From NCBI RefSeq assembly GCF_052324685.1, contig NC_135221.1:4900629-4964628 (forward strand): a stretch of DNA of 64,000 bases, in the 5' to 3' direction. Of this stretch, positions 1 to 11,112 are shown piece by piece; within the stretch, counting starts at the first letter, position 1, and the number at the start of each line of letters is the position of its first letter. The notes under the pieces were generated by a model. It saw nothing but the letters and a program-made list of their open reading frames with translations, made no database searches and was not told where the DNA came from. Source of the stretch: Brachyhypopomus gauderio. Its lineage: Eukaryota; Chordata; Actinopteri; Gymnotiformes; Hypopomidae. The position numbers and the translations under genes are program-made.

Positions 1-719
1 TGTGTCTGCCTGCGTGCAGTAGTGCTGTTCATCCCCACAGCTTCAGTTCCTCTGGGCATCATTCAGTACTCACTCAGCTGATTATAATGCTGCCACTGTC
101 TGTGTTGGGTTCACCATTTCCATCTCCTTCAGATCTCTGACGCAGTCTTGTTTACAGGTCCGGGGGGACTGAAGTTGGGCGACTCGATCCGAGCGTTCAG
201 TGTTACTACATGGTGGTTCATGTGAGCGTTCTAAAGTAACTAGATGATCAAGGCGTGTTAAAATACTAATACATGCTGCAGAAGCAATGTAGCATTTACC
301 GTCCACACAGAGGTATGAGCACAGCGCAGTAGCATGGCCACACAACACAGGATGAACGCCTCACTATTACAAAAAGGAAAGAAATTAAAGGAAAATCTAA
401 TCTAAAATCTTAACCCTCTCTGCTTGGACATGGTCATAAACAACAAACTTAAACAAGCAGGTTTAGACCAGTTCTATACTGGTCCACTCACAATTACATG
501 GAACTCTTAATAGGACAAAATCATAATTTTTGCATTCACTCCCAGTGCTGTAGCGGCAGTAGAACATGTCATGTGACCAACCCCCCCCCCCCCCCCCCCC
601 CCCCCGGTTGTATTGACACCCAAGGACCTGCTGTGCTGTCCGACCCCCCCAGGACGTAGACACTGGCTCCCTCTCCCCAGCATGTCAGTTCTCTCTCTTT
701 CTCTCTCTTTCTCTCTCAG
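1..719 (+). other. Intron of map7d3-like gene (partial)
   Basis: The window opens inside the gene, upstream of its first visible exon. No exon could be supported here. It holds a poly-C run at 581-605 and a pyrimidine-rich tract at 690-719 that serves as the polypyrimidine tract of the acceptor AG at 718-719. Confidence 0.6.
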
Positions 720-2205
720 GTGCTAAGCGGAGGAGTTCGTCTTTGAACCGGTTGCCTAGCAATGCTCCTCAGCCCTCTAAGGATTCACACAAGCATCCTC
801 AGGTGCAGCGGACAGGTGCGGAGTCCTTCCTCCAGCACCGGTCCCCATGACAACCAGCTAGCGCTGTAGCACCCTCATCTACTCGGGCCAGTCCAGATTA
901 AAAACTGAGCTGCAGTTTGTATTGGGGTAGTAAGTCAGCACTTGCTGAGCTGTAGTTACAGATTTGATCCTGATATACGCACAGGTTTACATTTACATTT
1001 ACATTACAGGTTCCTGATCTCTGCCCGTATTAATGCAGGAGAGAGATTTGTGCATATACACTTAAACGTTTAATGCAGCAAAGCCTGGTGGAGATGCTGT
1101 CGGTTTAGTAACTACAGTTTGTTAAAGGTGGGGTAGTTACTAAACGTAGTTCGACTTGTTTTGTTATTGTAAAGCGTTCATAGTTGTCCGACAGGAATGA
1201 TCGTGCAGTGGAACCACAAAGCCGCCTTCTGTCGTGCTTTTCACTACAAGCTGATTGTGTTTAACGCAGTTCAGAAGGCTTATACCACCCAATAGAAAAT
1301 CAGTCAAAGCCCAGCCCAGATCACCAGGACGTCACACTACACCAGTCACCAGCCAAAAACTTCAATTCCACGTAGAATTTTATAAAAGATTTACAGTTAG
1401 ACTCTAACATGTACTGGCAGCCTACACACGCTTATATTTGCTGTACTTTATGAAATGTAAAGTAAATGAGAATCGACAGCACTAGGCCCTGGTAATCACC
1501 TGTAATTCTGCCCTGTCCGCTGTGTCTTTAGGCCCCGCCCTGACGAAACGGAGCTCCTCCCTGTCCCGGGTAGGGAGTACAGCCCCTCCCCCTGCCAAAC
1601 CAGAGAAAGCCACACCCACTGAGCCAGGTGCTTTGTCTTAAATCTGCCCGTGTGCCGCACCGTGATAAAACATTAATCACCTGCTACGTTCGCCCCCCTG
1701 ACCCGCCCGTGTAATAACCCACTACCAATATGTGATGTCACCGCCACTAACCACCAACCCAGCAAACGACAGGCTGACGCCGTAGGGCTTAAACAGTTCG
1801 GCTGGGTTCGATTCGCAGGCTGTGTGGAGAGCAGCGAAGCCTCCAGAACGTCTCGCTGTGCTCGTGGGACCCCGTGGTCCTCAGATCTCACTCCTGCTTC
1901 CGCTCCTTCGTACCGGTCGGTGCGTAGCCTCGCTCGGCCCGCCCTCCTGCCTGCTCCACCAATCAGCTGCTGCCATGTGCTGCCCGGGCTGGTGTGGCAC
2001 CTCTGGGCCTAACTGCACCGTGCATGCAGCCACGATTCCTTCTCTCCTCCTCCTCCTCCCTTTAGACACGTCTCTCTCTCTGAGCTGTTGACTAGGAATG
2101 AGGCCTTTGTCTGTGCTCACAGTGTTGTCTTTGTTTTGTCTGAACACCACGTTGTTTTCTCTCCTAGATGATGATGATGATATCGGTGGAGTTTGTGCCT
2201 GGCCG

Positions 2206-2282
<77 letters not shown>

Positions 2283-4285
2283 TGAGAGGGATTATGCATC
2301 GGTCATAAAAGTTCAATTCCTGTACATGTGTAGGGAACTTTAGTCTTCTCTGTGTACCCCGTGTACAAGATGCTCTGTGTCGTCAACCATGTGCAGGTTG
2401 TCATTGAGGACGTCTGGCTTGTGTGATGTAACGGTAGTTTCCCGCCTCGTGGTGTCTCATCCTCCTCACCCTGTGGAGAGAAACCACCAATTAGAGACTC
2501 CACCACTGCACCATTACAGAAGCCCACTCGTGCTCCACAGACTCCCCCAACCCACCAGGACCCGGGAGGGGACGACGACACACAGACCATTCAAACCATT
2601 TAAACCAGTTCAACTGCAGGACTCACGGCTCCCCTGACTCTCTGCTTCTACTGTAAGACCAGTTCCCTCCTGATCATCGCGTTCAGCTCTGCCCATTCGT
2701 GGTCCCGCTTTGTCCTGTCCAGGTGCGCACGCGTCACGTCCGGGTCCGTGTCGGTCTCAGCCTGACACGGGAGGCGAGCCTCACTCACGTGGGCCGTGTC
2801 CTGAGCATCCGACTCACGCCTGACCCTCTGAGACGTCTCGCACGCGTCTCATTCAGTCTCACTGAGCCTGTCTTTGTTCCCACCCTCTTCTCTCCCGCGG
2901 CACTAACCTCACTCTCATCCCTCCAGTCACCCCGGACGGCGCCGGCCGACTCCATCACTCTTTGGTTTGGACTCCGTCAGGCTGAATCTTCCTTTGACCG
3001 TTTTGAGATCACTCTGTTACTCCCGTGTCACCTCCATCCCCCCCTCCATCAAACGTGTTTGTGTTTGTCCTCCAACCCTTCTACCTCTCTCCTTTTCATC
3101 TGCTGTTTTTGTTTGTTTGTTTGTTTGTTTATCGGTTTGGTTGGTGCTGTGTGTGTAGCCCGTCGTTCCTCCGCCGGTCCCGTGGACAGCAGTGTCCTCC
3201 GTCGCCTGCTCAGCCCCACCCAGGCCTCTCTAGCTCGGAGCAGGAGCGCCGCGGCCCTGTCAGCCCAAGGAGAGGACGTGCCAGGTAACCCGGAGAGGGA
3301 GCGGCCCGCGGAGCGCACGGCCGTCCGGCCGGGCCCTTCCTGAACCCGCCCGCCCGGGTCCAGGCGGCTCCGGTTGCGGTGTTGGTGTTGCGTGGCCTGT
3401 GGTGTGTGTGGGGTGAGCTGTGGTACGGGGGCCACGCTTGTGCTTAAAGCTTCCTCGTAAAAAACGCCCTGGGCAGCGTTGTTGGGGCGTTAGCGGGCTG
3501 TGCGGTGGCAGAGAAATACACCATTACCATTATTTTACATTAACATTACAGCCTTCCACATTAACCATTACATTGCCATTATAACCCGAATGGTTCTGGT
3601 CTTTTGAGCTGTGTGTGTTACACAGTTGCAGAGAACACACTGGATTTATTGTAAACACCCTTCTGATTCTTGGCCAAGTCAAGCCACCCGAGTGGCACAG
3701 ACAAACCCCTGCAGTTTGGCTCCCAGCCTGGATAAGAGTCCACAGTGCTGTGAGGAACCCCACAGGCTCACTCCGGCCACTAGCTGACACCAGGCATTAG
3801 CTTGTGATTATTAATCTAGCAGCTTATCCACATGTGAGAGTGAGTGTGTTTGTGTGTGCGTGCATACACACATTGCTTGCTTATGTATGTTCCTTTATGT
3901 GCATTAGGTGTTAAGTATGTGATGTGTTCTGTCTGGGAGCTGTCATAACTTTGTGATGTGTCCGGATGTGTGCACTAGCTCTATCTCTTTCTGAATCTCT
4001 CTCTATGTCTATCTCTCTGTCTATCTATCTCTCTGTCTCTCTCTCTCTCTGTCTATCTCTCTGTCTATCTGTCTCTGTCTGTCTATCTGTCTCTGTCTGT
4101 CTCTCTCTCTGTCTATCTCTGTTTATCTGTCTCTGTCTGTCTCTGTCTGTCTCTGTCTCTGTCTGTCTCTCTCTGTCTATCTCTCTGTTTATCTGTCTCT
4201 GTCTGTCTGTCTCTCTGTCTCTGTCTCTGTCTGTCTGTCTGTCTCTCTGTCTGTCTGTCTCTCTATCTGTCTCTCTCTCTCTCTA

Positions 4286-4324
<39 letters not shown>

Positions 4325-6067
4325 CCAAGTCACTCCCCCTGTTTCTCTAGCCCATCATTGCTTGCTCTCAGCACTCGTATTCATTCCTCCAGTCAGTACT
4401 GATCTAATTTGCTCTCCTCTCTGTTTTGTGCTCCTGTCATCCTCTTCCCCTTTTCTCTTCTCCACCCACCCCACCCCTCCCCGCTTGGCTCACCCACCCG
4501 CCTGCGCATGGTGCCCTCCACCCCTGTTTGCTCCGCCCACTCTGACTGGCCCCTCCTTCACCAGAGTCTCACCTGTGTCCTCGCTCAGTGTCGGCCGGCC
4601 CCGTTCAGCCCTCCGCCCGCGCACCCCTACGCAGCCACAGCACCGACCGCCAGAAAGCTCCTCCCACCTCCGCCTCGGCCGACTCCATCTCCGCCATGAC
4701 CCAGGTGGGTGCAGCAACCTCTTCCTGATTGGTTATCTCGGATAAAATAGCATTTCCGTTATCTACAGTATAGGTCATAGGTATGTTCATAAATGTCAAT
4801 CTGCATCTCTGTTGGCTGGTCGGAATAATCCCGCCTACATGCGACTGTTGCTCCGCCCACATTTGACTCATGGTTGAATTGTGAGCTTGACTGTCATGCT
4901 TATTCTTGCTAATCTCACAGGGCCCTTTATCCTGTTTCCGTAAGCCCATATCACGTTCAGTAAGAACCGCTGCCTAAATCCAGGTAAATGGGGAGTGACT
5001 GGGTGTGTGCTGAAAAGCCCCCAGTCAACATTGTACATTTACACTCCAGATTTGCTTAGCAAAGCAGCAGCTTGGGCCTGGTGCTGGGGGAGGTGTCCTG
5101 TCGGGCCTGGTGCTGGGGGGAGGTGTCCTGTCGGGCCTGGTGCTGGGGGGAGGTGTCCTGTCGGGCCTGGTGCTGGGGGAGGTGTCCTGTCGGGCCTGGT
5201 GCTGGGGGAGGTGTCCTGTCGGGCCTGGTGCTGGGGGGAGGTGTCCTGTCGGGCCTGGTGCTGGGGGGAGGTGTCCTGTCGGGCCTGGTGCTGGGGGGAG
5301 GTGTCCTGTCGGGCCTGGTGCTGGGGGAGGTGTCCTGTCGGGCCTGTCCTCTCTGATTGGGACTGAAGTCTGCATTTACAGACAGAGGAAGAGACGTAAC
5401 GGCCATTGACTGCACGATTACAGATTATACAGATTATTATTATTATTTAACATAGCCAGAGTTGTCTTTGGTGAATGGGATGTCACACCCGTGTTGAACA
5501 TAATCGGGTGTCGGCGAGCACACGTCCCACATTAAGCTGTGGTGTCGGAGTGTGACCAGTGGACAGAGTGGAAATGTCCTGTTCATGGCAAAGCTTGGCA
5601 GGCCACACCCATCCCTGCTGTGGTAGTTTCCATGTGCACAGTGAAGGGCTATGAAGGCCTCTGCTAGAAGCGTTGACATGGTGATGACCTCTGCAGGAGG
5701 CCTCGCGGGCAGGGCCAATAGGGTGGGGCCTCGCGGGCAGGGCCAATAGGGTGGGGCCTCGCGGCCACGGCTGACACTCCGACAGTGCATGATTGCCTGA
5801 ACCTTACAGGCTGGTTAATTCATCACTCCATGCTGCAGCAAAATAATATTTGGGTTTAAAGGGATTGTGGGCAGTTGTTGTTTTATGTAGCGAAAGGCAA
5901 TGTGGACAGTAGCTTTTGTTTAGTGTCAGTCATGTGAACTTCACATCATGTAATATTTGGCCAGTCCGAGCATTAATTAATTTTTATGTAGGTTTTTTAA
6001 ATGTTTTTTTTTCTTCAAATATCTTCAGTCTGCTAAATTATTTTTTCCTCCCCTCTCGCTTTCCCGC

Positions 6068-6141
<74 letters not shown>

Positions 6142-9100
6142 AACGCTGAGAAGACGGAGCGCTTCATGTCACCTGCGGCGAGGCGTCCTCCCTCTCCATC
6201 CGCAGCACCTGTCCGCCACCGCTCCCCCCTCCCCAGGCCCCTGCCTCTCCAGCGCCCCCAGGAGGACGCCCTCCCCTGGCTCCACCAGGTCAGAACGCAC
6301 CTCACCCCTCCAGAGGGCCCCTGACCCCCCCCTCTCTCTCCTCCCTCCTGCGCCTCCTCTCACGTGCACCTCTCTTCCAGGCAGAGTTCCCGCTTCCGCC
6401 CCCCGTCCCCCAGCGGGTTGAAGCAGCGGCCCCCGTCCCCTCAGCCCTCCGCCCCCTCCAAACCTCCACCTATCCAGAAGCCTCCGCTCACTCCCACCGG
6501 CCCTCCCATCCTCCGCAAGAGGGAGTCCAAGCCCAAAGACGCCTCCTCGCCCGTCACCCCTGTTACAGCCCTACCTCAAGAGGCCAGCACTGCCAGCCCG
6601 ACCCCCAGCACTAAGTCCAAAGAGGGTGAGAACCCACAGCTCACCTTTAGGATATTCTTCTCAGTCCCACTTTTAGGGAGCTAATGCTTTGTGTAGCTTT
6701 GTGTTTTCTGTGCTTTCACACTCGTAATGCCAACCTCAGTACTTGTAACTACGATGACTGAGCAGGTTTACTCCCATATCTGACCGGTTATTTGAGCGTA
6801 TACCAAATTGGCGGAAACACGGCAGGGTCTGTCAGAATTCCCTTCCCTTAGAAAGGCCTCTTGTGACCAGCAGACGGAGCCTTAAACACTTGTTGTGGTA
6901 AGTAGAGAGGCTACACAACACATGAGCACAAAGAAGTCTTCAGTGTGGCTCTAGAGTTTTGTACAAGCCACAGTCAGGCACCACCAGCAGGGGTGAGTTC
7001 ATATCCGCTTACTGTATCCTCAGAGTGGACACTGTTACAGCCTAACAGCGCCCTCTGCTGGACTTTAGACACTGCAGCTCCAGGACAGCCTGCAATTTTA
7101 TTTATTGTGAAAAATCACAGACGGCTGTTCTGGAAGTTACACAGTGCTTGTAGATTCTGGCTGGGATGGCTTCATCGAGTAGATGCATGGGCACTTTTGT
7201 AAGTCGATCTGGATAAGTGTGAGCTGAATGGCATAAATGTAACTGACCGTCTATACGGGTCTTCCTTCAGATCTCAGCGTGAAGGCTGTAGCCGGCACTA
7301 CCTCCGCTGCCGAGGCAGCCAAGATCCTGGCGGAGAACCGGCGCCTGGCCCGGGAGCAGAAGGAGAGGGAGGAGCAGCTCCGTGTTCAGAGAGAGGAGGA
7401 GGAGAGGTGAGCATGGAGACCAGCAGCGTCAGCGTTGACCTGCGTTGTTCAGAGTTCTCTCGTCCCACGTAGACTCACGTTCCGTAGACCCCTCGAGGAG
7501 TTGAGGAAAGGACTTTAAATGCCCGTCAGTAATCCTCAGTGGCCTCTGAAGTGATCCATCAGATCCTTTTCTTTTAAAAGCTTAGTCTACAGGGAAGATC
7601 TCCAGATGGTTATTTTCATGCCTTCTATTCTTTCACTCTGAAAGAGGTCCACTTTCAAAAACAGCTCAGTTGAGTTTATTGCCATCAGCCATTAAATGTG
7701 ACCGAAGTAAGTTTTTCTTTTAATGTGAGAGACCACAGGCTTGACATTGGTGAACCTTCTCACAACCTTCTCGCAGGCTGAGAATGGAGGAAGCTCAGCG
7801 TCTGGCCGAGGAGGAGCACGTGAAGCGTTTGGAGCGGGAGAAGGTTGAGGCGGAGGAGAGGAAGAGGCAGGAGGAGGAGCAGGCCCTAAAGGCGGAGGAG
7901 GAGCGTCAGAGGCTGGAGCTGGAGGAGTTGGAGAAACAGGCGGAGCTCCAGAAAGAGGTGAGCCGCGGCGCACATGGCCCCGAAACCTGACGATTGGCCG
8001 ACCCGAGTGATTGACCGACTCCCTGTCCAATCGTAGCGTGAGGAGGCCGAAGCGAAGGCTCTGGAGGAGGCTGAGAAGCAGCGTCAGGAGCGAGAGCGAA
8101 TCATGCAGCAGAATCAGCAGGAGCGCATGGAGAGGAAGAAGGTGAGAGCCCGCCCCCCCACACACCCCCGCCCCCTCCCCCAACATTGATCCGGCCGCCT
8201 CCCCCTCACACACCGTCCAGGTGATGGTGACCGCAAAGTCACACTTAACGTCACACAAGCAAGCAAGTTGCATAATTACTGTGAGAGCCAAGACAACTGT
8301 ACTGAAACGTCAAATTACTTTTGTTGTCAGGAAAACTTTCCACCTAAATCTCCGTCCTTGGCTGAATCTGAAATGCCGTACTTGAACAGTAGACACTAGA
8401 TTTCAATGCAGTACGTTCTGCTCAACTGTTAAAGTTGTGTGTTCTTTCAGTAGCCGATTGGGCACTTTTCATAACCTCAGACACACTACCTGTTATCTCC
8501 TACTGAATAGGAGGGAAGAACGGCATTTCTGATAGGCTGGTTCGGTGGTAAACCAGGTCACAGGTCGGCTTTCCACAAGAAAACGGCCAGCTGCGTTAAT
8601 CGCGATATTTTTTTTTTTATGTGTTAAACATTTCGAATTAATCTCTACAATTAACGCGTTAATATTGACGGCACTAATTTAAAGGTTTTCTTCTGTGACT
8701 TCAGAGAATTGAGGAAATAATGAAAAGGACCAGAAAAACGGACCAAGTCGATTTCAAGGCAAGTTGGTGGTTCCAGTTGTACGACGCCAGACCCGTGTCT
8801 GTCATACGCTTGACGATGTCTGTACGACGCCAGACCCGTGTCTGTCATACGCTTGACGATGTCTGTACGACGCCAGACCCGTGTCTGTCATACGCTTGAC
8901 GATGTCTGTACGACGCCAGACCCGTGTCTGTCATACGCTTGACGATGTCTGTACGACGCCAGACCCGTGTCTGTCATACGCTTGGCGATGTCTGTACGAC
9001 GCCAGACCCGTGTCTGTCATACGCTTGACGATGTCTGTACGACGCCAGACCCGTGTCTGTCATACGCTTGACGATGTCTGTACGACGCCAGACCCGTGTC

Positions 9101-11112
9101 TGTCATACGCTTGACGATGTCTGTACGACGCCAGACCCGTGTCTGTCATACGCTTGACGATGTCTGTACGACGCCAGACCCGTGTCTGTCATACGCTTGA
9201 CGATGTCTGTACGACGCCAGACCCGTGTCTGTCATACGCTTGGCGATGTCTGTACGACGCCAGACCCGTGTCTGTCATACGCTTGGCGATGTCTGTACGA
9301 CGCCAGACCCGTGTCTGTCATACGCTTGGCGATGTCTGTACGACGCCAGACCCGTGTCTGTCATACGCTTGGCGATGTCTGTACGACGCCAGACCCGTGT
9401 CTGTCATACGCTTGGCGATGTCTGTACGACGCCAGACCCGTGTCTGTCATACGCTTGGCGATGTCTGTACGACGCCAGACCCGTGTCTGTCATACGCTTG
9501 GCGATGTCTGTACGACGCCAGACCCGTGTCTGTCATACGCTTGACGATGTCTGTACGACGCCAGACCCGTGTCTGTCATACGCTTGGCGATGTCTGTACG
9601 ACGCCAGACCCGTGTCTGTCATACGCTTGGCGATGTCTGTACGACGCCAGACCCGTGTCTGTCATACGCTTGGCGATGTCTGTACGACGCCAGACCCGTG
9701 TCTTGTCATACGCTTGACGATGTCTGTACGACGCCAGACCCGTGTCTTGTCATACGCTTGACGATGTCTGTACGACGCCAGACCTGTGTCTGTCATACGC
9801 TTGGTGATGTCTGTACGACGCCAGACCCGTGTCTGTCATACGCTTGGTGATGTCTGTACGACGCCAGACCCGTGTCTGTCATACGCTTGACGATGTCTGT
9901 ACGACGCCAGACCCGTGTCTGTCATACGCTTGACGATGTCTGTACGACGCCAGACCCGTGTCTGTCATACGCTTGACGATGTCTGTACGACGCCAGACCC
10001 GTGTCTGTCATACGCTTGACGATGTCTGCCACTGTTGTTCAGTCTGTCTTTCACCCTACAGGGCGGCGACGAGAAAGGCATTCCAGATGAGAACGGCGAG
10101 GAGATGTGTGAAGAGATGAACTGTGAGACCACGGGTCAGTCTCCTCCTCCTTTGCGTGACTGAATTTGGTGACTGTGGATCGTTTCTATCCGCGTGCCTG
10201 ACTGGGTTCTTTTATCAAATCCCAGAGCATCAGTCCCTCCAGTCAGAGCAGGCTGAAGAGGCGGAGGACCAATCAGAAGCCCTGGATCGGGGTGTGTCTT
10301 CAGAAGAGGGCGTGGTGGAACGGGAGGAGCCGCTGGGCAGTGTGAATGGGCGTAGCGAATCGGACGGCGCTCAGGAGAGTGACCCTGGAGCGGCGCAGCT
10401 CCCCGCCCTCAGGTACAGCAGCCGGACTCAACAGTCCTCCACCGCAGAGCCGTGCCCCCCCCTCCCAGCACAGACCCCCCCCCCCCTCCCTCCTCCCCTC
10501 CCAGCACAGACCCCCCCCTCCCTCCTCCCCTCATCCTGTGGAACTTCAACGGTTGAATGATTCAGCACTTTTAACACTTCCACCACGTCCGTGTGTGGCC
10601 TCAAAGGTCGTGCCAGTGCTGGAACCGAGCCGAACTTCCAACTGCTGCTCTCTCTGTTTACGCAATGCTCATTTAGACAGGCGTCTGCCTCCCGAACCGT
10701 ACTGAAGCTTTCGGGCTCGTTGTCTCCTTCTAGTGATTCCTGCCTGAAGACGCGCTTGGTGGAGGGCTCGGAGTTTGTGAACGAGGACTCTAAAGTGGCG
10801 CTGAATGGGAAGGCGGGCCCTTGGAGCATCGAGGAGCTCATTGATCTGGGACTTCACCCTAAAGGTCTGATAGACTGTGATGGGTCTCCCGAGGGACCCA
10901 GAGTGGCCTTTGAAGAGTCAGCGCCCGTGAAGCCCCTCCTCCCAGCCCCGCCTATTGAAGCCCTGTCTGGTGAGCAGTCGGAAAGGACTTTTAATTTGGA
11001 CTTACCGATTCAATTCATGCAGTAAATAATGTGTAATATAATTAACCAATCTGTCTTGACTTTCTTGTCTTTCTGATTCCTCCAATTCCTCCCCCATCAT
11101 GAAGAGATGTGA
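720..11112 (+). CDS. map7d3: MAP7-family microtubule-associated protein, probably map7d3 (5' end missing)
   Basis: MAP7 (ensconsin) proteins bind microtubules and activate kinesin-1. Fourteen coding exons: 720-815, 1532-1627, 3159-3284, 4565-4704, 6142-6288, 6385-6625, 7271-7406, 7777-7957, 8037-8141, 8705-8758, 10062-10134, 10226-10412, 10734-10969, 11105-11112. Phases all join, giving about 607 residues and a TGA. Early exons carry family Ser/Pro linkers: [40 protein letters not shown] and CPRSVSAGP. Exon 6385-6625 has the [19 protein letters not shown] block. Exons 7271-8758 encode the charged coiled-coil MAP7 domain ([20 protein letters not shown], ending [13 protein letters not shown]). 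The acidic C-terminus has [11 protein letters not shown]. The N-terminal microtubule-binding coiled coil must lie upstream of the window. The last exon (codes only EM before the stop) and the acceptor at 6384 are the least certain. The choice of map7d3 over map7d1/2 rests mainly on the fhl1 neighbour. Confidence 0.83.
2205..2267. repeat. (TG)n microsatellite
   Basis: Nearly pure TG repeat with one T interruption near 2221, followed by a short GA run. It lies in the map7d3 intron 1628-3158; I see no exon in the rest of that intron. Confidence 0.9.
3975..4322. repeat. TCTG/TCTA/TC low-complexity tract
   Basis: About 350 bases of nearly pure pyrimidine-plus-G tetranucleotide and dinucleotide repeats (TCTG, TCTA, TC). 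It lies in the map7d3 intron 3285-4564. A long open frame across it is a by-product of the repeat. Confidence 0.9.
5074..5346. repeat. G-rich minisatellite, 29-30 bp unit, about 9 copies
   Basis: The tandem unit begins GGGCCTGGTGCTGGGGG and continues with AGGTGTCCTGTC. Copies differ mainly in having five or six G in the central run, giving 29 or 30 bp units. It lies in the map7d3 intron 4705-6141. Open frames on both strands are repeat artefacts. Confidence 0.92.
6071..6138. repeat. (TG)34 microsatellite abutting a splice acceptor
   Basis: A pure TG run of 34 units sits directly against the CAG acceptor (6139-6141) of the map7d3 exon 6142-6288. It replaces the usual polypyrimidine tract. Confidence 0.93.
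8759..8760 (+). other. map7d3: GC splice donor (GC-AG intron) in map7d3
   Basis: The exon coding [18 protein letters not shown] ends AAG at 8758 and is followed by GCAAGT, the classic GC-donor context. The matching acceptor AG is at 10060-10061 and the reading frame continues in phase 0. No GT within a few bases gives a better join. Confidence 0.75.
8779..10027. repeat. 43-bp minisatellite, 29 copies
   Basis: The unit starts GTACGACGCCAGACCCGTGT and is 43 bp. The array is 1249 bp, which fits 29 units exactly if two units near 9704 and 9747 carry one extra T (TCTTGTC). Variation is nearly confined to one site, CTTGACGATG versus CTTGGCGATG or CTTGGTGATG. Each unit contains CAGAC/GTCTG inverted repeats that could form small hairpins. 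It fills most of the GC-AG intron of map7d3. It is not CRISPR: there are no unique spacers. Confidence 0.96.

Noticed and set aside
3966..4745. 259-codon open frame on the plus strand
   Set aside because: Most of it reads through TCTG/TC simple repeats (Ser/Leu/Cys periodic peptide); only 4565-4704 is a real exon, and in a frame fixed by splicing.
5025..5415. Proline/glycine-rich ORFs on both strands
   Set aside because: Artefact of the 29-30 bp G-rich minisatellite.
7692..8291. 199-codon minus-strand ORF
   Set aside because: Antisense shadow of the Glu/Lys-rich map7d3 exons 7777-7957 and 8037-8141.
8570..8690. Possible MITE fragment with ACGCGTTAAT words
   Set aside because: Only one end resembles the 43691 element; no paired terminus or duplication seen.
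9139..9761. 178-192 codon open frames in several plus frames
   Set aside because: Translation of the 43-bp minisatellite; the unit is not a multiple of three, so several frames stay open together. It is intronic.
8779..10027. CRISPR-like regular array (also 17847-18903)
   Set aside because: Units are contiguous without unique spacers, there are no cas genes and the DNA is vertebrate; these are minisatellites.
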